A stretch of DNA of 64,000 nucleotides. It comes from Pyropia yezoensis. Lineage: Eukaryota > Rhodophyta > Bangiophyceae > Bangiales > Bangiaceae. The translations under genes were made by a program, and so were the position numbers. The notes beneath the pieces were generated by a model. That model was not told the origin of the DNA. It made no database searches and worked only from the letters and a program-made list of their open reading frames with translations. Below, piece by piece: positions 53,466-62,800 of the stretch (positions within the stretch are counted from its first letter, which is position 1; every line of letters starts with the position of its first letter). The DNA is taken from the NCBI GenBank assembly GCA_009829735.1, contig CM020618.1, positions 43,500,497 through 43,564,496 of the forward strand. Direction: 5' to 3'.

Positions 53466-56400
53466 ATGGCCCGGTCTCCCCGGAAGGCGAGCTCTCGTGG
53501 CCGTGGTCGCGGCGGTGGTCGGCGTGGATGCGGCGGCGTGGCTGCGCCGGTTGCTGACGGTGCAAGCGTTGGTGACTCTCCTGCTCGCGGTCGTGGTGGG
53601 CGTGGTCGTGGACGTGGCGGTCTGTCATCCCCTCGAGGTGGTCGCTTGTATTCCTCTCGTTCGCCATCGCCTCAACGGAGCGCTCCCTCGGTTGGGGTGA
53701 GCCATACCCAAGTCGCCGCCTGCGATGCGGCTGAGGCGGCCTTGCTTCTGCGCCCTCCTTCGGCTGCCAGTGAGTCTGGCGCCGAGTCTGGTGGTTCGTC
53801 TTGTAGCCGCTCTGCGTCCAAGAGCGCGTCCCGATCACGGGCAAGCCGTTCATCAGCCTCACGCAGCGGATCGGGCGAGTCGGGTTCCGGCGGCGGCTCT
53901 GACGAGTCTGGTTCAAGCAGGTCATCAGGCGTGTCTTCGAGTACTTCGGGAGAGGCACGTTCCCGCGGCGGCTCCGGAGAGTCAAGTTCAGCTGGTGCTT
54001 CGGGCGAATCCGGCTCCAGAAGTGGTCGTGGTGCGAGTGGGAGCGGAGAAAGCGGTTCTTCAAGGACGGGCTCGAGGTCTTCCTCGCCTCTTGTTCAGGC
54101 TTTCAAGCGATCCTCTGGCGATGTTGGGTCGGGCAGCCTTAGGCAGGCCCGCCTGCTGGTCGCGCCGTCGAAGGGCGCACCGGCTGCCGTCGCGGGCTCT
54201 TCATCGCCTGCTCGGCGAGGTCGGGTCGCCACACCACGGCGGCCACCGGCGTCTTCGGCTGCGGCATCTCGTCGGGGGCCGCAACTGAACAAGAACGTTT
54301 CCGTCTCCGTACGCGGGATCGAGTTCACCCCTGGCGCTTCGGGGTCCGTCGTTCAAACGCCGGGGTCATCTGTCTCGGCGGCGGAGCGTTTCGCCCGGAT
54401 TTACAAGGTGACCATGATCATCGGTCGGGTGCGAAACGTTCGTGTTTTGGTGCGATCTGTGCGCGACACGGAGATCGCCGACGTCAAGAGGTACATCAAA
54501 TCTTTTACCACGACGGGCTACGACTGGGCGCACGGTATGATCAAGGTGACCGAGGACTTCACACAAGACAATGACCGTGAGTTTGAACCGCTAGTGGTGG
54601 GCGAGGATGGCGTTTTGGAGGACAAGAGCGACCGCCATTACGTCACAGTCGACGGGCACCACCGACAGACGGCGTTGGTGACTGTGTTGGAGCGGGATCT
54701 TCCGAATGCTTCGGAAACCTGTCGGTACGCCCTCGTACAGCGTCGCGACGGCAAGCCAATGACAGAGACGGAAGTGCTGTCGTTGGGCTTGGACTCGAAC
54801 GAGTCGACGGTGCAGAGCAAGCTTATGGACACTGCCGACGTCGTCGTCTTCCTGACGCACTGGGTGCGAGGCAAGCACAACGAGAGGCGTCTCAAGCATT
54901 TGGCTGGCCTAAAGTTGGGCGTCACCAAGACAGGAGATCTCTTGAATGAGCTGCTCAAGGAAAAGATTGGCGGCTTGTGTAAGGACGACGGGACGATGGC
55001 GTACGGCGTCGCATCCATGCGCCGAATGCTCAACATTGGCTTGTTGGGGTTGGAGGACAGCGCTTCTACAAGGTACATGGTCGAGAAGCTGAAGGCGTCC
55101 AAGGTCAAGGATGGCTCGGACGGCTCGTTCGCTCTTGACACGCTTATCTCGCCCATCATGCTCTACGCCGAGTCAATTTACACGGACAAGGAAGCCGTGC
55201 GTCTTCGACTTCTCAAGATGGCGTGGGAGTATACGTGCCATCGCACGCCCGACAAGAAGGTTCGTCGGCTTGTCGCAGGCAGTGACGGCTCGTTCTACGC
55301 AAGCGCTGTGCTCTTCATCAAGTACGTCCAAGATGCAACCCTGAAAGTTGTCAAGCAAAAAGGCGGCACGCCCAGCGGAGTGCGGTCCCTGTGGTCGGGC
55401 AAGGGTAAGCAGCCAGCCGGATCTCCCGCTCGGCCAAGCGCTGTCCCTGCTGTCCCTGCAGAGCAGACTGCACCCGCTTCCGACGAGGCGTCTGCCCAGG
55501 CCGCGACGATTCACGCGTCCACAGGGTCACTGGACTTGCTGCAGCAGACCCGTCCGGGTGCGACCATGACGTTGGGCGACGAGCTGACAGACTTGTTTGT
55601 GAAGCACTACACCGAGGCGGGTAACGAGGCACCCAAGGCGGGGCAATCCGTGAGCAAGCTGGTGCTGGCGATGCAGTATCCGTTTGTGCTCAAGTACTTG
55701 CCGTCCTGGAAGAAGATGGTGGACGAGTTTATCGCGCCTCCTCCGCCGCCGCCGCCGCCGCCGGCCAAGAAGAAGCCGTCGAAGAAGAAGCAGTCCAAGA
55801 AAGGCGGCGGGAAGTCCAAGTCCAAGAAAGGCAAGAAGAGCACGACTGGAGGAGATGCAGGTGCTTCCACCGGTGACGCGCCATGTCACCCTGACGCGGG
55901 CGCTCCACCATCGGGTGGTGTCTCGCCAGGAACCGGCCTCGAAGCACAGCCTGGAGCCGCCGGCGCTGCCGGTGCTCATGGCGGTGGCGACGCGCAGACA
56001 GTGAAAGACGCGTCGGGCGGCGGCGAAGGCGATGGCGTCAAGGACAAGGAAGCTGGTGAAGCCGGGACCGCGGACAGCGTCGGTGATGGCGGCAAAGGCG
56101 GCGACGACGGGACGGGGAAGGACCCGCGTAAGCGAAAGCGGCACAGTGGTGTGGGCGGGGAAAAGCGGCGCAGCAAGCGATCCCGTCATCCTCCTCCGGA
56201 GCTTGGTGAGCTGGTAGCTGTTCCGACTGACCAGCAGCTTCGTGCGCAGCTGGTTCGCGGCATGTCGGTCCGCGCCAAGTCCCCGTTTGCTCGGGCGGTA
56301 CGTCGAGTGTTCGTCAACGGTCGTCGTCAAGGCCGTCATGACATCCGCAACCAGGTAGCTGAGAAGCCGTACGACGACACTGTTCCTCCGATCGTCGAGA

Positions 56401-58082
56401 GTCTTCACGAGCGAGCTGCGGCGAACCGGCGCAAGCTACTTGAGCCCCATTTCGGGGCTCCTGGAGTGCCCCCGCCCCCGGATCCCCCACTGCACGTCCG
56501 ACTTCCTCGCTTTGCGGCTCTGCTGCCGACGGAGCATCAGGGCCGCGACGTTCTACCTGGGGACGCTTGGAAAGACATCGACAAGTGCGTGTCTTTGTTC
56601 ATGGCGCAGCAGGGGGTCAAGCTGCTGACGGGCATGCCTGGTGTCCCGACGTCGCTGCCGGACGACGATTCGGGTGTTCACTCTCTTCTTGGAGGCGCTG
56701 CGTGCCTGGCATTTGCCAAGACCCTCGTGGAGTGCGGCTGGGTGATCATTGAGAATGCCGTGCAGGACGGCATGCCACGTCTTCTCCAAGGTGGACCTTC
56801 GAGCGTGGACGCCGTGCTGGACCATTATGTGCACTTGTTCCCAGGTGAAGCCGAGGTTGCAAAGGCAGCGGCTAGCCCGGGGACGAGAACAACACCTTCA
56901 GTATGGGCTCCCATTCACAACGTCGACACGGATTTGGACAAGGTGCATCTTGCGGACGGGCAAGGGCGATTTTCGGTGCCAGTCAAGATGGTGGCTTCCT
57001 CCGACGACGCTACGCAGTCATTCGTCTTCATCCGCAAACTTCACGCTGACGCCTGCATGGCCGCCATCGCCAACAAGATCTTAGAAGCCGTTCCTGCCGC
57101 CGAAGGTCGCTCAAGTGCCCCCCCGGTTGTAAGGACGCCCAAGACTGGGGCTCGCCTGCTGCTGACAACTGAGAACGCTGTGCGGCAGCGTCCTCACATC
57201 GACTCTGGGCTGCTTGAGGACAAGCTGCAGCAGGAGGAGATCAAGTCAGTCGAAGACGCTGGCGGCTCATTCACAGGGGCGGACAAGATCGAGCCAACCG
57301 AGGACAATGAAGTTCAGTTCGTTTCCGCCAAGAAGTACAAGATGCCGCTGTCCAAGAGCTTCTTTATCATGGCGTCCGGGAGGGACTCCTTCGTGTTGGC
57401 AGTGTGGCCAGGAAGCGTGCTTGCTCTACGGCGGATCGAGGACGGACACGTTGTGGACCGCACGCTTGTGAGCGAAGTCATTGAGGTCCCCAAGAACTCA
57501 ATACTTCTCTGCCGGAGCGACTTGGTGCACGCTGGGTGTGGAGCCGATGAAGACACCACGCGGCTGAACAAGGCGCCTGTTGAGCTTGCCTACGCGCGCT
57601 CCATCCGTTTGCACATGTACCTGCAGCACCCGCATCAAGCCCTCAAGGACGCCATCTTTCCCGTCAGCAGAGTGACGTTTGCGAGCAACGCCTCCCCGTC
57701 GTTGAGCGCCGTTCCCGCGGTCGATGGTGCAGACGCGCCCACTTCACGTGACGGAAAAGCTGGTGCTGCTGCGGACAAGCCCAGTTCTTTGCCGGATGAA
57801 AACGAGGACGTCGACATGTCCGACGTCGTCGGGGGCGAGGTGGAAAGCTCCGAAGAATCGTCATCCAGCTACGAGGTCTCTGAGGATGAGACCGATGTCA
57901 AGGCGGCTGACGACAAGGGTCAAGATGCCAAGGAGTCCGATGCCATGGAAGAAGATGGCGGAGATGACAATGATGACGTCGGCTCTGCCAAGGATACAAG
58001 TGTCAACGGAGAAGACGAAGAAGATGACGGGGGGAGCAACGTAGGTGGGGACGGTGAAGATTCTGAAGGCAAGGATGCCTAG
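53466..58082 (+). CDS. Large ParB-like / 2OG-Fe(II) oxygenase-like protein, E3 copy (1,538 aa)
   Basis: The start ATCATGGCCCG at 53466 aligns with the other large copies; the frame is open 96 codons further up through the leader. Regions: GRG/RGG-rich N-terminus (1-60); Ser/Gly/Arg-rich disorder to about 290; ParB-like domain about 310-450 (IKSFTTTGYDWAHGMIKVTE, HYVTVDGHHRQTALVTVLE with D396, KPMTETEVLSLGLD); helical region to about 760; Lys-rich stretch and Gly/Ala/Asp-rich linker; a basic nuclear-localisation-like cluster near 886-905; oxygenase-like domain about 1230-1400 with RPHIDS (H1244, D1246), RSDLVHAG (H1355) and IRLHMYL (candidate R1381); and a strongly acidic tail. HxD...H...R is the 2OG-Fe(II) dioxygenase site. 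The substrate is unknown. Palindrome C flanks it on both sides, matching the E4 copy's relation to palindrome B. It is intact. Confidence 0.72.
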   Translation: MARSPRKASSRGRGRGGGRRGCGGVAAPVADGASVGDSPARGRGGRGRGRGGLSSPRGGRLYSSRSPSPQRSAPSVGVSHTQVAACDAAEAALLLRPPSAASESGAESGGSSCSRSASKSASRSRASRSSASRSGSGESGSGGGSDESGSSRSSGVSSSTSGEARSRGGSGESSSAGASGESGSRSGRGASGSGESGSSRTGSRSSSPLVQAFKRSSGDVGSGSLRQARLLVAPSKGAPAAVAGSSSPARRGRVATPRRPPASSAAASRRGPQLNKNVSVSVRGIEFTPGASGSVVQTPGSSVSAAERFARIYKVTMIIGRVRNVRVLVRSVRDTEIADVKRYIKSFTTTGYDWAHGMIKVTEDFTQDNDREFEPLVVGEDGVLEDKSDRHYVTVDGHHRQTALVTVLERDLPNASETCRYALVQRRDGKPMTETEVLSLGLDSNESTVQSKLMDTADVVVFLTHWVRGKHNERRLKHLAGLKLGVTKTGDLLNELLKEKIGGLCKDDGTMAYGVASMRRMLNIGLLGLEDSASTRYMVEKLKASKVKDGSDGSFALDTLISPIMLYAESIYTDKEAVRLRLLKMAWEYTCHRTPDKKVRRLVAGSDGSFYASAVLFIKYVQDATLKVVKQKGGTPSGVRSLWSGKGKQPAGSPARPSAVPAVPAEQTAPASDEASAQAATIHASTGSLDLLQQTRPGATMTLGDELTDLFVKHYTEAGNEAPKAGQSVSKLVLAMQYPFVLKYLPSWKKMVDEFIAPPPPPPPPPAKKKPSKKKQSKKGGGKSKSKKGKKSTTGGDAGASTGDAPCHPDAGAPPSGGVSPGTGLEAQPGAAGAAGAHGGGDAQTVKDASGGGEGDGVKDKEAGEAGTADSVGDGGKGGDDGTGKDPRKRKRHSGVGGEKRRSKRSRHPPPELGELVAVPTDQQLRAQLVRGMSVRAKSPFARAVRRVFVNGRRQGRHDIRNQVAEKPYDDTVPPIVESLHERAAANRRKLLEPHFGAPGVPPPPDPPLHVRLPRFAALLPTEHQGRDVLPGDAWKDIDKCVSLFMAQQGVKLLTGMPGVPTSLPDDDSGVHSLLGGAACLAFAKTLVECGWVIIENAVQDGMPRLLQGGPSSVDAVLDHYVHLFPGEAEVAKAAASPGTRTTPSVWAPIHNVDTDLDKVHLADGQGRFSVPVKMVASSDDATQSFVFIRKLHADACMAAIANKILEAVPAAEGRSSAPPVVRTPKTGARLLLTTENAVRQRPHIDSGLLEDKLQQEEIKSVEDAGGSFTGADKIEPTEDNEVQFVSAKKYKMPLSKSFFIMASGRDSFVLAVWPGSVLALRRIEDGHVVDRTLVSEVIEVPKNSILLCRSDLVHAGCGADEDTTRLNKAPVELAYARSIRLHMYLQHPHQALKDAIFPVSRVTFASNASPSLSAVPAVDGADAPTSRDGKAGAAADKPSSLPDENEDVDMSDVVGGEVESSEESSSSYEVSEDETDVKAADDKGQDAKESDAMEEDGGDDNDDVGSAKDTSVNGEDEEDDGGSNVGGDGEDSEGKDA

Positions 58083-58513
58083 GGTGATGGCGCTCAGTGA
58101 GAGCATGTACGCGCGAGTGTTTGTTGTGGGCATGATTTCGTGAGAGAATAGCAAGCGATAATGATTAGTTTTGCCGTCACCTGCATCCACATGTACTTTC
58201 CCATGGAAGTGATGACAGCTTGGAACAGAATTCAGGAGGTCTGATTCATTACAAAACGTTAATCATCTCTCTTGACCCAGACGACGATCATCGATGCAAG
58301 TCGAGGTCATGCCAGTCCACGACCAAGTCGGACAGCATGTGCAATGTCATCTTAAGCAGTGAGCTCTCGGCATCTCGACATGGTAACTGGGCAACAAATC
58401 AGTCTGAGCAGAGCATCAGAACTTGTACCATCCGCGCACTTCACTGAACTTTGATATATCAACAGCTTTGGTGCTCTAAGATTGGATCAGTCTTGAATGG
58501 TCAATGTCATGCT
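58083..58513. other. Downstream spacer of ParB-oxygenase gene
   Basis: About 430 bp without a gene or clear repeat before the second palindrome cluster starts. It is AT-richer than the flanking genes. Confidence 0.4.
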
Positions 58514-59475
58514 GATGAGTAGTGCTACTCGTGGAAGTCCATGATGAGTAGCAGTACTCGTCGCGTCGTTCTACCCGATTGCTTTTGGTATTTCGAGATT
58601 TTGTGATTTCGAAACCCGTCAACGGACGAGTAGCACTACTCGTCGAGAGGGAATGGCAAGAAAAGGAGCAGTGCTGCTTGTCAACAGAGGTCTCATATCG
58701 AGAAGAGCGTCTCGGTGACGTCATTCGACGAGTAGCACTACTCGCCAAGTGGGACGGTCGAGAAAATGAGTAGTACTACTCGTCAACTCAGAATGCTTTA
58801 TATCGAGAACTGCTTCTTGCTGATTTCACCCGACGAGTAGCACTACTCGTTCACAGAGAATGACAAGAAGGACAGTTGTGCTACTCGTCCAGAGAGAATG
58901 TCTCGGATCGAGAAGAGATGCTGTGTGATGTCACCCGACGAGTAGTGCTACTCGGCCAGAAGGGATCATGCAAGCACGCGTCGTGCTTCTGGTCGATAGC
59001 GAGTGTTGGATTGGGGGAATATACAAGTCGGTCACCTCTGTTGACGAGTAGTGCCACTCGTTAACATGGAAGCACTCTAACAGTTGTGCTACTCTCAGAT
59101 AGCGAAGTTCATAACGGGAGTGCAGTGCAATTTTGTTATGTCACTCCACAAGTGGTGCTGCTGATCATGAGTCAGCGTTTCCAGGACGTCGAGGTCCCTT
59201 TTTGGACGACGAGTGCCATTTGTGAGCAGTGCCGTTTGGCCTTGTTCTTCCTCTTCTTTCTTGCAAGTCGCCATCATCCTCCCCACATATCCTGGAGCGG
59301 CGATGAGTAGTGCTACTCGCCTGGTACCGTTCGCGGCATTGTACGGCAAATTTTCTGCAAAAGGTTCTCTCGCGACGAGTTGTGCTACTCGTTTGTCGGT
59401 TCCGAGAAACTGTTCTACTTTGTGGTTCACTTCCTTGAGAGTTTTTCTATGTCCGACGAGCAGGGCTACCTGTCA
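58514..59475. repeat. Palindrome C cluster 2 (about 13 copies)
   Basis: About thirteen copies lie between the ParB-oxygenase and methyltransferase-SET genes. Full copies include 58,625-58,644 (CA centre); near-full copies start at 58,727, 58,832, 58,937 and 59,043. Degenerate ones lie near 58,544, 58,767, 58,873, 59,083, 59,301, 59,375 and 59,457. CA-centred and TG-centred copies are mixed, in contrast to cluster 1, which is mostly TG. Spacing is irregular, roughly 30-220 bp. Confidence 0.85.
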
Positions 59476-59819
59476 TATGGCATGATTTGTTCCAGTCTTG
59501 CTGTCGGTTTTCCGCCATAATTATGTATTTAGTCGGGACTTACTTGTTCTTGAAGGCCAATTACTTTCTGATTTATGATTTGATTTATATAATCTTTTAC
59601 ACAGCTCTTTGGTGTCCTGTCTGTGGTCCACATTTGTGCGTAAATATGGTCGATCAGGTTGTCGATGTTGGCTTGGCGGTCTGTTACGCCAGTCGGCCAC
59701 CTTTTGGCCATCGTTCCTCGCCTGATTTTTTCCTTTCCTTCCCTCCGTCGTCCCCGTTTGCCCTTGACCGTGTCACTGTCGTGTCGCAATATTTGTCGTC
59801 TTCCGACATCACTATCCTC
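59476..59819 (+). promoter_or_regulatory. Leader of E3 methyltransferase-SET gene
   Basis: AT-rich just after the palindromes, then pyrimidine-rich from about 59,690. The frame is open through this leader from 59487, giving a hydrophobic N-terminal extension that I consider untranslated because the E4 copy has no counterpart. An alternative start at 59487 or 59646 cannot be excluded. Confidence 0.4.
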
Positions 59820-62800
59820 ATGGGAGGGCCGTCAACTGCTGTTGTTGTTGATGTTGTCACCTCATTGGCTGAGCGTGGTTTTCGCGCATTTCTGGACATG
59901 CGGTCGTCTGATGTCGGGGTCTTCCCTACGTCTTGTGTACTCCTGTGTCTCAGTGAGTTACGCGACGTGTACTTCCACTGCAATGCCATCGCGGATGCTG
60001 TTGATCGCGAAGGTTCCGATTTTTCGGTTCTGCGTCTTGAAGACGCGTCATGGGAAGCTGTTCGGTTTTGGATTGTATCGCATGTCCGTCGTGTCCCTGG
60101 GACTGAGGTCGGGACTTCTTTGTCGCGGGAGCAAGAGTTTGGACCTGGGCTATCGCGGAGCGTCATCGTCAAGATTTCTCGTCGGACGGAGTGGCTTGTC
60201 GATAATCGTATCGAACGCGTGTATACCTCCCTTTGGCAGTTGAAGCGGTTTATCGCAGTGCCGAGTGCCCCTAGGGGGCTTGATGGCATTTTTTTGCTGC
60301 GTTCAGGGTGTGCTGGCTTTGCGGATGGACCCGGCAGCGTGTCGGGCGTCGGTGTCGATGTTGACGACGTGCTGCATGATGACGACGTTTCAAGGGTCGT
60401 GAATGTGTTGGCGGTGTCAGCGGATTCACGACTCGCTTCTCTGGACGGACGGGCGTGGCAGGTTGTATTGGCGTTGTCAGGCCAGCAGGCAGCGCTTGAA
60501 GACCTCATTGTCTTTGCGCGCTCGCACTTCCCCGCTTTGTCGTCTTCAGCCGAGCAGGAGGCTTCCTTGGTGCGTGGTTTCCCTGCTGGCCCGGCAGCGG
60601 TTGGAGAGCTTCGTCGGTTTGCAGCTGATGACCTGGGGAACATGATCGCTTCCTCAGCTGGACAGGGTTCTCCTGCGCCCACACACCCGGTCAAGCTCCA
60701 CCATGAGCTCCCGGCGGACGTTCTCCTCCGTGGGGTCCTTGAGGCCTGGCCTGATGATGACGGCTATCGCGCTCACTGCGCGAGGCACGGCGTGCCGTCA
60801 ATTGCGGCGTTGACGCCGTTTCAAGTCGTTGTTTGGCTGTCCGCTGTGTGTGGTCTTGGCCGGCAGCCCGCGTCCGGCAGCAAGGCCGATCTCTGGCGGC
60901 ACGCTGTGTTGCTGAGGGGTGTCGTATACGACGTGATATCTGGCTTCGACGTGGTCGCTCGCAGTGTTGGCTTTTCTTCGATCGAGTCCATGGTGGCGCC
61001 CTATCTCTTGTGGCATGCCAAGGAGTGCGAGTTCTTGTCGCTTGCGCGCCCTGAGGACGACGATCTGTTCGCGCCTGTGAGCCAAGGCGGGAATCTGTGG
61101 CATGCTGCTGGACCTGTCAGGCGCTCCTCTGCGGCTGTAGCTGCAGACGTGCTGTCTCGGACGCCGGCGGCCAACAAGCAATTGCGTGTTGTTGCACACC
61201 TGCTACACCTGCACCTCTACTGGTGTACGCGCGTCGACCGTCTTGATGGGGAGCCCGCGCTGGTGGATCTTCTCACTGTTGCCCGCAAGCGGCCCTCGCG
61301 GGCTTCGACGACGACGACTGATGAGGATGGTGACGCGTCGTCCGATGTTGTCGTACGGGTGCCCAGCGACCCTGGCAGATCGTCGCAGTCCCGCAAAGGG
61401 AAGGAGCCGGTCCGCGTTGACCGCCGGAGGAAGCCTCTTTCCGGTCGTATGTCTGTCGCGGATTATCGACCTCCGCGTTGGTCTGGCGACTTGACTGAGG
61501 TTCCGCAGGTTCTGAAGTCCGTCCTGGCCGGTCTTTCGGCTTTTAAGCGGGTACCTGTGACGTCTGGGGGAGCCTTGAAGGTCGGGATCGGACCCCGCGG
61601 TAGCCTGCGGTCGAGGCTGTGCGCCCGCGGCGCGATGCGGGCTTCTGGTGTTGACGCAGAGCTTGCCGCGGGTTCCCGGCGTGGTATGTCTCCTGCCTCG
61701 CCTGACCAGGCGGCTGTGCCTGATATGGGAACCGCTTGGTCAACGGTTACTCGCGCGATGCAACATGTCGCGCAGGTGCACGTTTGTCCATTTCAAGACC
61801 TCATGACCGTCCACGACGAGCTTTTGCAGCAGCAAGAGCAGGCGTTGATCGAGTCCCGCGGCGATGGTCGGTTCGGGCGAGCGGTGGCGCAGGGTCAGGC
61901 GGCGACTTCTGTTCCGTCGCAGTCCATCCCGCGCTTTCTCACCGGCCAAGTGCAGCTGATCTTGACCGATCCGCCGTATAACATCCGTCGGGACGCCAAC
62001 CTGCCGCAGTCTGCGCACGACATTTTGACTGAAAGTCAGATGCTGAGGTGCGCTAACCTGTTTATGTTGCTGCTTCGCCCTGGTGGTCACCTTTTGGTGT
62101 TTTGCTCCTCGGCCCAGCATCCTGAATGGGTACGAGTCCTTCGAGGCCTGCGGGATCGTGCTAAGCGTGGCGCAAGGGACGGGACGAGCGCCTTCGCGGT
62201 CGACGGCGCCGCACTCGTGACGATCAAGGACCCCCACGCTATTGCCACTGCGCGGCGGAGCTCAACGAACCTGACCAACAAGACCGAAATGGTCGTGCAT
62301 GCCACTCGGTGTGGCGCATCCGCGCAGGAGGCGTACGAGATGGTGAACTACCGCACGTTTAACCGTGTACCGTCGCACTTCCTGGCCCACGACAACGTCA
62401 TTGACAATGTCCGTCCGCCCGGTGCGTCGGAAGTGGTGTACCGCGTCGAGGCGGGCTCCCGCCAATGGATACGCCCGGAGCAGAAGGCTATCTCGTTGGG
62501 ACAGGAGTTGATTGAGCGGTTCTCCCAGTGCGGGGACCTTGTTGTGGACTGTTTCGCTGGCACCTGCTTCGTAGCGGCGGCATGTCTGCGCCTGCCACTC
62601 GGGCAGTACCGGCGAGTCGTATGCTGCGACTCTGATGCTGACGTCATCCGCGCGGCTCTTCCACGTCTTCGCCGCGAATTCATCGAGCAGGTGATCGCTG
62701 GTGGATACGCGAACTTCCCTAGTGTGGGGGACGACCCGTCCGTGGTCGCGGCGGCGCATATGGTGCGGAAGCTTGCACCGGTCGTTGTGAACGTCGGGCG

